Shown: positions 14,581 through 24,301 of the stretch, in pieces
Position numbering within the stretch: position 1 is the stretch's first letter
Layout of the letters: each line of letters opens with the position of its first letter
DNA from: Bacteroidaceae bacterium
GTDB lineage: Bacteria; Bacteroidota; Bacteroidia; Bacteroidales; Bacteroidaceae
Assembly: GCA_017547205.1 (NCBI GenBank)
Contig: JAFYQH010000063.1
Span: 1-40,939, forward strand
Length of the DNA: 40,939 nt
Direction of reading: 5' to 3'
Translations under genes and position numbers: made by a program
Notes under the pieces: model-generated
Told to the model about the DNA's origin: nothing
Database searches by the model: none
The model's input: the letters and a program-made list of their open reading frames with translations, nothing else

Positions 14581-15786
14581 TTATTTCTTGTAAATTCCGC
14601 AGAAGTCGAGGATTATCTTGCTTTCGTCCCATGGCAGTGCCTTGAACTGATCGTGTGCTGTGAGCATTACAACGATGTCGGCCCTGTCAAATGCCTCTTT
14701 GTAGTCTGTGAGCTTGAACTGCTTGTGTTCGCTGACGTTTGGCTCTACAATCATGATGTCTGCGTTGTTGCATATCTGCAGTACCTTGCCGACAATGTTC
14801 TTTGATGGTGATTCGCGAAGGTCGTCAATGTTGGGTTTGAACGCGAGACCCATCATTGCAACAACGGGCTTACGGCCGTTCTTGAGCTCGAACTCGAGCA
14901 TTGTGCTCTTAACCTTCTCGGCGCACCAGAAACTCTTGTAGTTGTTTATGTTGCGGGCGGTTGCAATAATTTTGCTTTCGGCCGGGTAGTCGGCTGTAAT
15001 GAAATAGGGGTCGACGGCTATGCAGTGTCCTCCGACTCCGCAACCGGGCTGCAGAATGTTTACGCGTGGGTGTTTGTTGGCAAGTTCTATGAGCTCCCAT
15101 ACGTTGATGCCTGCCTTGTCACAGATGAGCGAGAGTTCGTTTGCGAATGCAATCTGCACGTCGCGGCTTGAATTCTCGGTGAGCTTGCACATCTCTGCTG
15201 TGCGGCTGTTGGTCTTGTGGAGCTGGCCTTTGACGAACTGTGAATAGAATTCTATTGCCTTGTCGGTTGATTCGGGGTTCATTCCGCCTATTACACGGTC
15301 GTTGTGTACAAGCTCATAGATTACGTTGCCTGGGAGCACGCGCTCGGGGCAGTAGGATATGTATATCTTTCCTTCAAGCTCGGGACGCTCGGTGAAGATG
15401 ATGTTTGCCATCATCTCGGTTGTGCCTATGGGTGATGTGGATTCAATAACGTAAAGGTCGCCTTCCTTCAAAAGTGGAAGAACTGCACGGGTTGCAGCCT
15501 CGACGTATGATACATCGGGTTCGTGGTCACCCTTGAATGGGGTGGGTACTACCATAAAGTATGCGTCGCTCAACTGTGGGGTAGTGTATGCCTTGAATTT
15601 GCCGGCTGCAATAACCTCCTGCAACATCTCTTCCATGCCGGGCTCTATGATGTGGAGCTTGCCCTGGTTGGTTACCTCTACCACTTTGGGGTTGATGTCA
15701 ACGCCTACTACATCTACTCCGTGCTTTGCTGCAATGATTGCTGTGGGAAGGCCAATATAGCCGAGTCCCATAAAACATGCTTTCAT
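14581..15786 (-). CDS. wecC: UDP-N-acetyl-D-mannosamine dehydrogenase
   Basis: The 401-residue enzyme oxidises UDP-ManNAc at C6 to UDP-ManNAcA with NAD. The Rossmann motif is MGLGYIGLPTAII (6-18), followed by ESTSPIGTTEMM (115-126) and YCPERVLPGN (145-154), both typical of the WecC branch. The catalytic cysteine is in GCGVGGHCIAVDPYF (C255). The C-terminal MMGLAFKPNIDDLRESP is complete. It follows wecB at 136 bases, and together they supply the donor expected for a wecG-type transferase at 4.2 kb. Confidence 0.94.
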   Translation of the reverse strand: MKACFMGLGYIGLPTAIIAAKHGVDVVGVDINPKVVEVTNQGKLHIIEPGMEEMLQEVIAAGKFKAYTTPQLSDAYFMVVPTPFKGDHEPDVSYVEAATRAVLPLLKEGDLYVIESTSPIGTTEMMANIIFTERPELEGKIYISYCPERVLPGNVIYELVHNDRVIGGMNPESTDKAIEFYSQFVKGQLHKTNSRTAEMCKLTENSSRDVQIAFANELSLICDKAGINVWELIELANKHPRVNILQPGCGVGGHCIAVDPYFITADYPAESKIIATARNINNYKSFWCAEKVKSTMLEFELKNGRKPVVAMMGLAFKPNIDDLRESPSKNIVGKVLQICNNADIMIVEPNVSEHKQFKLTDYKEAFDRADIVVMLTAHDQFKALPWDESKIILDFCGIYKK

Positions 15787-15922
15787 ATGGATTGTATTTG
15801 ATTGTTTTATGTTTATTGTATTACTTGCCCTTATGTCTCTTTCGCTTTGCTCTGTCGGGACGGCAATGAATCTGTTGTTTTTTTTGATTCCTTCAATTGT
15901 TCGGGATTGCAGGCTGGCGGGT

Positions 15923-17074
15923 TTATTTTAACGCTTCCACAATCCTGCCACATGCCAAGCCGTCACCATAGGGGTTCACAGCCTTGCTCATTTCGTCGTA
16001 GTGCGACTGGTTGTCGAGCAGCTGTGATACCTCGTTTACAATCTTGTTGTAGTCGGTGCTGACGAGCTTTACCGTGCCGGCTTCAAGGGCCTCGGGGCGC
16101 TCGGTCGTGTCGCGCATAACAAGTACCGGTTTGCCAAGACCGGGGGCCTCTTCCTGTATGCCGCCGCTGTCGGTGAGGACAATGGTGCTCTTCTCCATCA
16201 GATATACGAACGATAGATACTCAAGAGGTTCTATGAAGAACATGTTTTTGAACTTGCCATGTTCCTCGCCGAATACCTCAGCAATGGGCTTGCGTACGTT
16301 GGGGTTGAGGTGCATGGGGTAAACAAAATCTACGTCGGGGTACTTTAATGTCAGGTCCTTTATGGCTGTACACATGTTTATGAAGCCGTCACCGAAGTTC
16401 TCACGGCGGTGGCCGGTTATAAGTACAAGTTTTTTGCCATCGTCAAGGCGTGTTACGTCGTAACCTGCCTGTGCAAGCAAGGTTTTGAGTTCTTTGTTGA
16501 GTGCCTTGTCTTCTTTGATTTTGTTTACGACCCAGTACAAAGCGTCGATTACTGTGTTGCCTGTTACTGAAATGCTCTCCTCGGCAACAGCTTCGCGCAG
16601 CAGGTTTGCTTTGCTCAGCGGGGTTGGGGCAAAATTGTATGTTGCTATGCGGCCTGTAATCTGGCGATTCATCTCCTCGGGCCATGGACTGTATATGTTG
16701 TGTGTGCGAAGTCCAGCCTCTACATGTCCTACAGGTATCTGCTGGTAGAAAGCTGCAAGTGCTGCAGCAGTGCTTGTTGTGGTGTCGCCATGTACAAGAA
16801 CCACATCGGGCTGTGCCTCTTTGAGTACATCTCGCATTCCTGTAAGAACGCGCGCTGTTACATCATAAAGGTCTTGTCCCTGTTTCATTATATTGAGGTC
16901 GTAGTCGGGGGCAATGTCAAACAACTGCAACACCTGGTCGAGCATCTGGCGGTGCTGACCTGTTACACATACGATTGTCTTGAAGGTTTCAGAGTATTTC
17001 TGGAACTCTTTTACCAGCGGTGCCATCTTGATGGCCTCTGGACGTGTTCCGAATACGAGCATTACGGTTTTCAT
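15923..17074 (-). CDS. wecB: UDP-N-acetylglucosamine 2-epimerase (non-hydrolysing)
   Basis: The 383-residue enzyme interconverts UDP-GlcNAc and UDP-ManNAc. It shows VFGTRPEAIKMAPLV at the start (7-21), VHGDTTT (94-100), GHVEAGLRT (116-124), LITGHRRENFG (218-228) and TDSGGIQEEAPGLGKP (301-316), all in the usual order and at full length. It opens the minus-strand polysaccharide run and has its own full-consensus promoter at 17169-17199. wecC follows. Confidence 0.95.
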   Translation of the reverse strand: MKTVMLVFGTRPEAIKMAPLVKEFQKYSETFKTIVCVTGQHRQMLDQVLQLFDIAPDYDLNIMKQGQDLYDVTARVLTGMRDVLKEAQPDVVLVHGDTTTSTAAALAAFYQQIPVGHVEAGLRTHNIYSPWPEEMNRQITGRIATYNFAPTPLSKANLLREAVAEESISVTGNTVIDALYWVVNKIKEDKALNKELKTLLAQAGYDVTRLDDGKKLVLITGHRRENFGDGFINMCTAIKDLTLKYPDVDFVYPMHLNPNVRKPIAEVFGEEHGKFKNMFFIEPLEYLSFVYLMEKSTIVLTDSGGIQEEAPGLGKPVLVMRDTTERPEALEAGTVKLVSTDYNKIVNEVSQLLDNQSHYDEMSKAVNPYGDGLACGRIVEALK

Positions 17075-17168
17075 GTTTGTATAATCGTTGTCCTGTTGTT
17101 GTCCTGTTTTTCTTGTTTAGGCTGTATCTTTTGCAGAGGTTTGCTTTGTTACGCCGTATAGGAATGTA

Positions 17169-17199
17169 CAAAGATAATAAAAAAATGATATACAAACAA
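17169..17199 (-). promoter_or_regulatory. Promoter of wecB
   Basis: On the minus strand TTG (17199-17197), 20 bases, then TATCTTTG (17176-17169) give a full Bacteroidetes consensus. It lies about 95 bases upstream of wecB and marks the beginning of the polysaccharide operon. Confidence 0.75.
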
Positions 17200-17273
17200 T
17201 TCGTTTGTGTAATTTGACAGGAATTTAAAAAACTTGTATTGAATGTAGTTGGCCGGTAGGGTTTGTAATGGTT

Positions 17274-17963
17274 TTATATTGTCGTTTTTGTATATCCTAT
17301 CGTGAATATGCTTATAGTGCAGTTGCTGCTCTCTTTTATGGTTTTGGCGCAGCTTGCAAGGGTGGCTCCAGTCGTGAGTATGTCGTCGACGAGAAGTATG
17401 TGCCGGCCTTCGAGGCATGACGGGGCGGCCACGGAGAATATGCCTTCGACGTTCTTCCAGCGTTCGTCGCGGTTCTTGTGGGTCTGTGTCTCGTTCGATA
17501 TGGTGCGCTTGACAGTGTTCTTTGCGACAGGTATGCCCGTAGCCCGGGATATACCGTCTGAAATGTAGTCGCATTGGTTGTAGCCGCGTTTGCGTTTTTT
17601 CTTTCTCGACAATGGAAGCGGGACTATAATGTCTATCCCGTCGAAAAAACCGCTTTCCTGCAGTTCTTTGGCAGCTATGTATGCGAGGCGTTCCCCGACA
17701 ATGGGGCGTCCATGGTACTTGAGGGTATGAATGAGGTTGTTGTAGGGTGAGCCTTTGTGGTAGTAGATGTAGGATGTCGCACGTTCTATGTCTATTTTCC
17801 CCCAGAATATATGTTCAATGTCTTTCCTGCTTTCTGCCTCTATTCTTGGGAGTGCATATAGGCAGTTTAGACATATGTCCGTCTCCTGTGCTGACAGCAG
17901 TTCGCCACAGACACAACAATGGCGCGGGAATATTATGTCGAGCAGGTCAGAAATCCATTTCAT
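17274..17963 (-). CDS. comF: ComF-family phosphoribosyltransferase-like protein
   Basis: The 229-residue protein has an N-terminal zinc-ribbon-like cysteine set (CCVCG and CLNC, residues 17-34) and a C-terminal phosphoribosyltransferase domain. The PRPP-binding signature is ILLVDDILTTGAT (about 188-200), preceded by LPLSRKKKRKRGYNQ. ComF proteins help DNA uptake in transformable bacteria, but the precise reaction is unknown and in Bacteroidetes the role is untested. Its start overlaps the recX stop by 17 bases, so it is the last gene of the housekeeping run. Confidence 0.9.
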   Translation of the reverse strand: MKWISDLLDIIFPRHCCVCGELLSAQETDICLNCLYALPRIEAESRKDIEHIFWGKIDIERATSYIYYHKGSPYNNLIHTLKYHGRPIVGERLAYIAAKELQESGFFDGIDIIVPLPLSRKKKRKRGYNQCDYISDGISRATGIPVAKNTVKRTISNETQTHKNRDERWKNVEGIFSVAAPSCLEGRHILLVDDILTTGATLASCAKTIKESSNCTISIFTIGYTKTTI

Positions 17964-18423
17964 CGCCTTTATATTTTATTGCCTTTATGATGAGTGCTGG
18001 TTCATAGCCGCGGCTTGCCGCGTGGCGTATTATCTTCTGCTGTGTGGCAAAGTCGTCCTTGCCTTTGAGTTCACGGCGCTTGATGTTGATGGTCTCTTGC
18101 AGTGCTTGCAAGTATATCTCCTCGTCGATGTTCTCCAGGGCCTCTTTTATATGCTCCTGTGGCAAGTGTTTCTCACGCATGGCGGCTATGATTTTAATGC
18201 GCCCCCAGCGGTTGAACTTTACCTTGTCGTTGACAAAAGCGCGACAATAGCGGGATTCTTCTATGAACCCCTCTTTCTTTAACCTTTTGATTATTTCCTG
18301 TTGTCCGTCAGGTGCAATGCCCCACGCTGTGAGCTTGGAGATGACCTCGCTCACACATCGTTCACATAATGTGCAATAGGCTGCTGCCTTGTGCAGTGCT
18401 TCGGGTGTGGTAAGCTGTTTCAT
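17947..18423 (-). CDS. recX: RecX-family regulatory protein
   Basis: The 158-residue, mostly helical protein shows the repeated RecX triple-helix units, for example CERCVSEVISKLTAWG, IIKRLKKEGFIEESRYCRAFV and KFNRWGRIKIIAAMREK. RecX proteins bind RecA filaments and inhibit or modulate recombination. The gene overlaps prmC by four bases upstream and comF by 17 bases downstream, so the three are translationally coupled. Confidence 0.9.
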   Translation of the reverse strand: MKQLTTPEALHKAAAYCTLCERCVSEVISKLTAWGIAPDGQQEIIKRLKKEGFIEESRYCRAFVNDKVKFNRWGRIKIIAAMREKHLPQEHIKEALENIDEEIYLQALQETINIKRRELKGKDDFATQQKIIRHAASRGYEPALIIKAIKYKGDEMDF

Positions 18424-19256
18424 GGTAGGGCTGCTCTTATCATTCTGTCATTGCTGGCAAAATCCTTGCGCAGTTCAATATTGGTATAGCCGAGGGATGC
18501 CAGCATGTCCGATGTTCCATTTCCGTGGGCGCGGTTTATCTCGAAGTAGAGTTTACCACCGGGTTCGAGCATCTGCAATCCTTTTTCGGCAATTGTGCGG
18601 TAAAACAGCAACGGGTCGTTGTCGGGAACAAAAAGGGCTGTATGCGGCTCCCAGTCGAGTACGTTGGATTCCATAGTGCTCTTTTCGTTGTCCTTTATAT
18701 ATGGGGGGTTGCTGACGATGATATCGAACTTTTCTCCTGAAAGGGTGTGGGAGAGTATGTCGACTTGTGCAAACTCTACTGACGTGCCATTGCTTCTGTT
18801 GTTCCCGCGTGCTATCTCAAGTGCTTCTGATGATATGTCCCATGCTGATACCTTGCTGCCGGGAAACTTGCTTGCAAGGCTTACTGCAATGCAGCCGCTT
18901 CCGGTACCGATATCGAGGATTCTCTCCTTGCCGTTGCTCTCTTGCGCTATCCACTCCACTAACTCGCTTGTCTCGGGGCGCGGAATGAGTGTCGCAGGAG
19001 TTACCTTGAAACGCAAACCGCAAAAATCGCTGTAACCGAGTATGTACTGTATTGGCTCGTTGCGGTTCAGGCGCTTAAGGGCATCATCAAGCAATAAGTT
19101 CTGTTCCGGTGTGAGTATTACAGGGTCTTTGAGATAGAATGTCATCTGCTTAATGCCGAGCAATTCAGTAGCTATTATACGTGTGAAAGCTGCAACCTCT
19201 CCTTTCGGGTAGCGACTGCCGATACTTTCATCTATATGCCTGATGATTGTTCTCAT
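18420..19256 (-). CDS. prmC: Peptide chain release factor N5-glutamine methyltransferase
   Basis: The 278-residue SAM-dependent enzyme methylates the GGQ glutamine of release factors RF1 and RF2. It has ILGYSDFCGLRFKVTP, IPRPETSELVEW (91-102), the SAM motif ILDIGTGSGCIAVSLA (113-128) and the catalytic NPPY (183-186). I chose the start at 19256 (MRTIIRH) because a longer frame from 19310 would overlap the preceding phosphatase gene. It overlaps recX by four bases. Confidence 0.93.
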   Translation of the reverse strand: MRTIIRHIDESIGSRYPKGEVAAFTRIIATELLGIKQMTFYLKDPVILTPEQNLLLDDALKRLNRNEPIQYILGYSDFCGLRFKVTPATLIPRPETSELVEWIAQESNGKERILDIGTGSGCIAVSLASKFPGSKVSAWDISSEALEIARGNNRSNGTSVEFAQVDILSHTLSGEKFDIIVSNPPYIKDNEKSTMESNVLDWEPHTALFVPDNDPLLFYRTIAEKGLQMLEPGGKLYFEINRAHGNGTSDMLASLGYTNIELRKDFASNDRMIRAALP

Positions 19257-19267
19257 CCTGTTCTGGT

Positions 19268-20002
19268 TTATTTGCGCAACTCTGCATATAGCTGTTCCCA
19301 CTCGTCGCAAAGCTCTTGTATGGATGGGAACACAAGGTTTGCGCCGGCGTCTGAGAGAACGTTGTTTTTCAATGGGCCTGTGTTTGCTGCAACGGTGAAC
19401 AGTCCTGCAGCAACGCCTGCTGTTACGCCAAGCGGGGCGTTTTCAACCACAATTACCTCGTCTGGGGCAAAGCCTCCGCGTTCTAACGCTAAAAGGTAAG
19501 GGTCGGGGTAGGGTTTGCCACGCTTTACGTGGAAACTGCTGATGACGTGACCCTCGGCAAACAAGCCGGGGAAGTTGCTTTGTATGCGGTCGAGCAGGGT
19601 GGGGGTTCCGCTACCTGTGACTATCATTGGTGTAAGTCCACATTCCTTTACCTTTTGCACAAGCTCAAGAGCGAACGGCATTCGTGGTGTAGGGGGGTAG
19701 GTGTCGAATATGGCGCATTTCTCTTTGCACAGCGCATCGATGAGCTCTGCTGTTGCGGGCTTGCCGAACTGTGCAATGCTTGCTGTATTTATGGTGTCGG
19801 CTCCGGTGCGTCCTTCGTTCATGTATACGTCTTCGCGCGAGAAGTTGAAACCGGCATCGGTCATCACTCGCGACCAGGCATCGGCATGGTAAGGCATTGA
19901 ATCGAACAGTACGCCGTCCATGTCGAACAATACAGCACGCAACTGCAAGGCCACAAGGCCTTGCAGTTGCTTATAGTTTTCAATAGCTTTCTTGTAATCC
20001 AT
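19268..20002 (-). CDS. HAD-superfamily phosphatase/phosphoglucomutase-like protein
   Basis: The 244-residue HAD hydrolase has motif I VLFDMDGVLFDS (D27, D29), motif II VTGSGT, a lysine in KRGKPYPDP and motif III VVENAPLGVTAG. The arrangement with a cap domain after motif I fits subfamily I phosphatases or beta-phosphoglucomutase-like enzymes. An extra 20 or so residues precede motif I. The substrate cannot be told from sequence. It is 11 bases before prmC. Confidence 0.87.
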   Translation of the reverse strand: MDYKKAIENYKQLQGLVALQLRAVLFDMDGVLFDSMPYHADAWSRVMTDAGFNFSREDVYMNEGRTGADTINTASIAQFGKPATAELIDALCKEKCAIFDTYPPTPRMPFALELVQKVKECGLTPMIVTGSGTPTLLDRIQSNFPGLFAEGHVISSFHVKRGKPYPDPYLLALERGGFAPDEVIVVENAPLGVTAGVAAGLFTVAANTGPLKNNVLSDAGANLVFPSIQELCDEWEQLYAELRK

Positions 20003-20039
20003 TAAAGACTGTTTAAATTCTTTTGTTATTCATTTGAAT

Positions 20040-20161
20040 GAGATTCCTCCGCTTTGCGTTCGGAATGACAAGTACTCCGCATCAGTGTCATATCGACCGT
20101 ATGGGAGATATCTCTTGTATTTCACTTGTTTTGAGACTCCTCCGCTTTGCTCAGAATGACA
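20040..20161. repeat. Two copies of a short dispersed intergenic repeat
   Basis: Near-identical segments GAGATTCCTCCGCTTTGCG (from 20040) and GAGACTCCTCCGCTTTGCT (from 20133), each ending in GAATGACA, occur between pgi and the HAD gene. A related GAGAATGACA segment lies at about 10773-10782. This type of repeat is common in intergenic DNA of gut Bacteroidales. Confidence 0.6.
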
Positions 20162-20171
20162 ATCTTTTTGT

Positions 20172-21515
20172 TTACAGTCTTGCGCGGATTGCTTTGCTCT
20201 CCTCCTCGTAGCCTGGCTTGTCGAGAAGCGCAAACATGTTCTTCTTGTATGCCTCAACACCTGGCTGGTTGAATGGGTTTACGCCCAATACATAACCGCT
20301 GATACCGCAACCAATCTCAAAGAAATAGAGCAACTGACCGATGTAGTACTCGTTGAGTGCAGGGATTGAGATGCGGATATTTGGCACGCCACCATCAACG
20401 TGTGCAAGCTGTGTACCAAGCTCTGCCATCTTGTTTACCTCGTCAACGTGCTTGCCAGCGAGGAAGTTCAAACCGTCAAGGTTTTCCTCGTCGCTTGGAA
20501 CTGTGAGTGAACTGTTTGGCTTCTCGATTGAAATTACTGTCTCGAAGATTGTGCGCTCACCTTCCTGAATCCACTGACCCATTGAGTGAAGGTCGGTGGT
20601 GAAGTCAACCGATGCTGGGAAGATACCTTTGTTTTCCTTGCCTTCGCTCTCGCCGTATAGCTGCTTCCACCACTCGGATGTGAAGTGGAGCTTTGGCTGG
20701 TAGTTAACAAGGATTTCAATCTTCTTGCCGTCGGCATACAATGCGTTACGTGTAGCTGCATACATTGCTGCGATATTCTCCTCGAATGGTACTTCTGGAG
20801 CGCAGCCTTTCTCCATGTCGCGTGCACCGTTTACAAGTGCTTCAACATCGAATCCGGCAACGGCGATAGGTAACAGACCTACCGGGGTGAGTACAGAGAA
20901 GCGTCCGCCCACATTATCGGGGATGATAAAGCTCTTGTAACCCTCCTTGTCGGCTGTGATGCGTGCAGCACCTTTAACAGCATCAGTGATTGCAACGATT
21001 ACTTTGCTTGCCATCTCCTTACCGCGCTGGTCTTCGCACTGCTTCTTCAAAAGACGGAATGCTAGGGCTGTCTCGGTGGTGGTTCCTGATTTTGATATAT
21101 TGATGACACCGAACTTCTTGTCTTTGAGGTATTCTGTAAGCTCAAACAGATAGTCTTCGCTGATATTGTGTCCTGCAAATATTACTCTTGGGTTGCTGTT
21201 GTCGCCGATGAGAGCAGCAAAGTTGTTGCTGAGTGCCTCAATGACAGCACGTGCACCAAGGTAGCTTCCGCCGATACCAGCAACTACTACTACCTCGCAG
21301 TTTTCGCGGAGTGTCTTCGCTGTTGCCTTTATGTCGTCGAGGTGCTCTTGGGTAATTGATGTAGGCAGGTGAAGCCAGCCCAAGAAATCATTACCTGGTA
21401 AAGTGCCCTCTTCAAGAGCCTTTTGTGCGTTTTTTACCTGTGGTTCAAGAGCAAGAATTTGCTCACGTGTAACAAAGCCTGTTACCTTGTCGATGTTAAG
21501 TGTTATATTTTTCAT
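20172..21515 (-). CDS. pgi: Glucose-6-phosphate isomerase
   Basis: The 447-residue enzyme interconverts glucose-6-phosphate and fructose-6-phosphate. It has [36 protein letters not shown] (117-136), the PGI signature around [19 protein letters not shown] and a C-terminal [12 protein letters not shown]. The length is that of the short bacterial type. It follows gpsA by 24 bases and is likely in the same operon. Confidence 0.95.
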   Translation of the reverse strand: MKNITLNIDKVTGFVTREQILALEPQVKNAQKALEEGTLPGNDFLGWLHLPTSITQEHLDDIKATAKTLRENCEVVVVAGIGGSYLGARAVIEALSNNFAALIGDNSNPRVIFAGHNISEDYLFELTEYLKDKKFGVINISKSGTTTETALAFRLLKKQCEDQRGKEMASKVIVAITDAVKGAARITADKEGYKSFIIPDNVGGRFSVLTPVGLLPIAVAGFDVEALVNGARDMEKGCAPEVPFEENIAAMYAATRNALYADGKKIEILVNYQPKLHFTSEWWKQLYGESEGKENKGIFPASVDFTTDLHSMGQWIQEGERTIFETVISIEKPNSSLTVPSDEENLDGLNFLAGKHVDEVNKMAELGTQLAHVDGGVPNIRISIPALNEYYIGQLLYFFEIGCGISGYVLGVNPFNQPGVEAYKKNMFALLDKPGYEEESKAIRARL

Positions 21516-21539
21516 TTTTATCCTTGTTTTTATTTCCTT

Positions 21540-22538
21540 TTACTTGAATGAATCGGTCAGCAGCTTAATCTCAATGACTGGTGATATACCCTCATAGAGG
21601 ATGTTATATACTGCATCTATAATAGGAGTATTGATACGGTAGTGCTCGTTTATCTCCTTTATACATTTTGCGGCATAATAGCCCTCGGCAATCATCTCCA
21701 TCTCTATCTGGGCATTCTTTACAGAGTACCCCTTTCCTATCATGCTTCCGAATACACGGTTTCGGCTGAACTTGGAGTATCCTGTAACAAGCAGGTCGCC
21801 CATATAAACCGAGTCGTTTATGGTGCGCTCGATTGGGTGTACCACGTTGAGGAAACGGTTCATCTCGATAGCTGCATTGGACATGAGCACGGCCTGGAAG
21901 TTGTCACCGTACTTGAGGCCGCTGCATATACCGGCGGCAATGGCATATATATTCTTAAGTACCGAACCATATTCGATTCCCACCACATCGTCGCTCACCG
22001 ATGTTTTTATGAAACTATTGGCAAGTTTCTTTGCAAACTGCTTTGCATGGTCTATGCTTGAACAGCCTACTGTAAGGTATGATAGACGCTCCAATGCAAC
22101 CTCCTCGGCATGGCAGGGGCCTGCAATGGCGGCTATATTTTCGTATGGAACCTTATATACTTTATTAAAATACTCCGATATTATGAGATTCTCATCGGGT
22201 ACGATACCTTTTATGGCATTTACGATGAACTTGTCCTCAAGGTCGGCCTTAAGCTTCTTAAGGTGGTTCTTGAGGTAGGGTGATGGGGTTACGAATACAA
22301 GTATGTCGCTTTCCTTTACTATCTTGTTGATGTCTGACGAGAAATTTATCCTGTCGGTATCGAACTTTACTGCAGAAAGATAAGCCGGGTTATGTCCCAA
22401 TCGCTTGAAGTCCTCAATGCGGTCATCTCGTCTTATGTACCAGTTTATGGAATCGACATTGTTGAGTATAATTTTGGCTATTGCCGTTGCCCAACTGCCG
22501 CCGCCCATAATGGCAATCTGTTTGTTAGATAGTTCCAT
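21540..22538 (-). CDS. gpsA: Glycerol-3-phosphate dehydrogenase [NAD(P)+]
   Basis: The 332-residue enzyme makes sn-glycerol-3-phosphate for phospholipids. It has GGGSWATAIAKII (12-24), VTPSPYLKNHL, NAIKGIVPDENL, AAIAGPCHAEEVA and, near the C-terminus, GDLLVTGYSKFSRNR. Glycerol-3-phosphate would also be the precursor if the capsule module uses CDP-glycerol. Flanked closely by lysS and pgi. Confidence 0.95.
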   Translation of the reverse strand: MELSNKQIAIMGGGSWATAIAKIILNNVDSINWYIRRDDRIEDFKRLGHNPAYLSAVKFDTDRINFSSDINKIVKESDILVFVTPSPYLKNHLKKLKADLEDKFIVNAIKGIVPDENLIISEYFNKVYKVPYENIAAIAGPCHAEEVALERLSYLTVGCSSIDHAKQFAKKLANSFIKTSVSDDVVGIEYGSVLKNIYAIAAGICSGLKYGDNFQAVLMSNAAIEMNRFLNVVHPIERTINDSVYMGDLLVTGYSKFSRNRVFGSMIGKGYSVKNAQIEMEMIAEGYYAAKCIKEINEHYRINTPIIDAVYNILYEGISPVIEIKLLTDSFK

Positions 22539-22557
22539 AATTGGTTTTTTTTAATGT

Positions 22558-24285
22558 TTAACCAAGGTTCTCAATCCATGCGGCAACTTCGTTTACCGAT
22601 GGATTTGTGTAGCCTAGTTTGAACTTTTTGTTTATGCCACCGATTTCCATCTGTATCTTCTGTGCATTGCCTCCTTTGAGGTCGTTTACAAGGTTATAGC
22701 CGGCCTTGTGTAGAACTGGTACCCACTCCTCGGGAACGCCTATTACGGCAAATGCAGCAGCATTGTCTTTCGGAACCTTCTTTTCGGGGCGCATTTGCGG
22801 GAAGAACAGAACCTCCTGTATTGTTGTCTGGCCTGTCATGAGCATTGCAAGACGGTCCATACCTATACCCATACCCGATGTCGGCGGCATTCCGTATTCG
22901 AGTGCGCGTACAAAGTCCTTGTCAATGAACATGGCTTCGTCGTCGCCCTTCTCGCTTAGACGCAACTGCTCCTGGAAACGCTCAGCCTGGTCTATCGGGT
23001 CGTTAAGCTCGCTGTATGCGTTGCAGAGCTCCTTTCCGTTTACCATGAGCTCGAAACGCTCTGTGAGGTCAGGGTTGTTGCGGTGGCGCTTGCATAGTGG
23101 TGACATCTCGATAGGGTAGTCGGTGATGAATGTTGGCTGTATGTAGTTGCCCTCGCAGAACTCGCCGAATATCTCATCGATGAGTTTTCCCTTGCCCATG
23201 GTTTCGTCAACTTCCATTTTCAGTTCCTTGCAGATGGCGAAGATTTCCTCTTCGCTCTTGCCGTTGAGGTCGTAGCCTGTGAACTCCTTGATTGAGTCGA
23301 GCATTGTAACGCGTCGGAAAGGTGCCTTGAAACTGATGGTGTGTTCGCCTACCTGTACATCAGTAGTGCCGTTTACATCAAGCGCGATTTTCTCGAGCAT
23401 CTGCTCGGTAAAGCACATCATCCAGTTGTAGTCCTTGTACGATACATAAATCTCCATGCAGGTGAACTCGGGGTTGTGTGTGCGGTCCATGCCTTCGTTG
23501 CGGAAGTTTTTCGAGAACTCGTATACGCCCTCGAAACCACCTACTATGAGTCTCTTTAGATAGAGTTCGTTGGCTATACGCAGGTACAACGGAATGTCAA
23601 GCGCATTGTGGTGGGTGATGAACGGGCGTGCTGCAGCACCGCCTGGGATTGACTGTAGTACGGGTGTCTCTACCTCCATGTATCCTCTTGAATTGAAGAA
23701 TTCGCGCATAGAACTGTATATTTTGTTGCGCTTGATGAATATCTCCTTTACGCCTTCGTTCACAACAAGGTCAACATAACGCTGACGGTAACGTAGCTCA
23801 GGGTCTTCGAAACGGTCGTAAGCAACTCCGTCCTTGTACTTTACGATAGGTAGCGGGCGTATGCTCTTTGATAAGAATGTGAGTTCCTTTGCATGTATGG
23901 TGATTTCACCGGTCTGTGTACGGAATACGATACCCTTTATTCCAACAAAGTCGCCAATGTCGAGCAGTCTCTTGAAAAGCACGTTGTAGTTGTCCTTGTT
24001 ATCTCCTGGGCATATGTCATCACGTGTGATATATACTTGGATTCGGCCTTTTGAGTCCTGTAACTCAATGAATGATGCCTTGCCCATAACACGGCGGCTC
24101 ATCATTCGTCCGGCAATACATACCTCGCGTGGCTCTTCATTGTCTTTGAATTCTGCAATGATATCTGTTGAGAACGCGTTTGTAGGGTATTCGGCTGCAG
24201 GATAGGGCTCTATTCCCATGTTGCGCAATTCGGCAAGTGCTTCACGGCGTACTATTTCCTGTTCGCTAAGTTCTAGAATGTTCAT
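22558..24285 (-). CDS. lysS: Lysyl-tRNA synthetase, class II
   Basis: The 575-residue enzyme charges tRNA-Lys. An N-terminal OB-fold anticodon-binding domain (about 55-150) precedes the class II catalytic core with motif 2 [20 protein letters not shown] and motif 3 [17 protein letters not shown]-terminal extension of about 70 residues ([20 protein letters not shown] onward) is longer than the E. coli enzyme and looks like a small helix-hairpin-helix-type add-on. It lies 16 bases after uxs. Confidence 0.95.
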   Translation of the reverse strand: MNILELSEQEIVRREALAELRNMGIEPYPAAEYPTNAFSTDIIAEFKDNEEPREVCIAGRMMSRRVMGKASFIELQDSKGRIQVYITRDDICPGDNKDNYNVLFKRLLDIGDFVGIKGIVFRTQTGEITIHAKELTFLSKSIRPLPIVKYKDGVAYDRFEDPELRYRQRYVDLVVNEGVKEIFIKRNKIYSSMREFFNSRGYMEVETPVLQSIPGGAAARPFITHHNALDIPLYLRIANELYLKRLIVGGFEGVYEFSKNFRNEGMDRTHNPEFTCMEIYVSYKDYNWMMCFTEQMLEKIALDVNGTTDVQVGEHTISFKAPFRRVTMLDSIKEFTGYDLNGKSEEEIFAICKELKMEVDETMGKGKLIDEIFGEFCEGNYIQPTFITDYPIEMSPLCKRHRNNPDLTERFELMVNGKELCNAYSELNDPIDQAERFQEQLRLSEKGDDEAMFIDKDFVRALEYGMPPTSGMGIGMDRLAMLMTGQTTIQEVLFFPQMRPEKKVPKDNAAAFAVIGVPEEWVPVLHKAGYNLVNDLKGGNAQKIQMEIGGINKKFKLGYTNPSVNEVAAWIENLG

Positions 24286-24301
24286 TTTTTATATATTGTT
24301 T

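Noticed and set aside
17100..17273. Attachment site or tRNA near the capsule boundary
   Set aside because: I found no tRNA-like cloverleaf or direct repeat there; the stretch holds only the wecB promoter and AT-rich spacer.
19257..19310. Earlier start for prmC
   Set aside because: It would overlap the HAD gene's coding end by more than 40 bases, and the 18 extra residues have no similarity to PrmC proteins.
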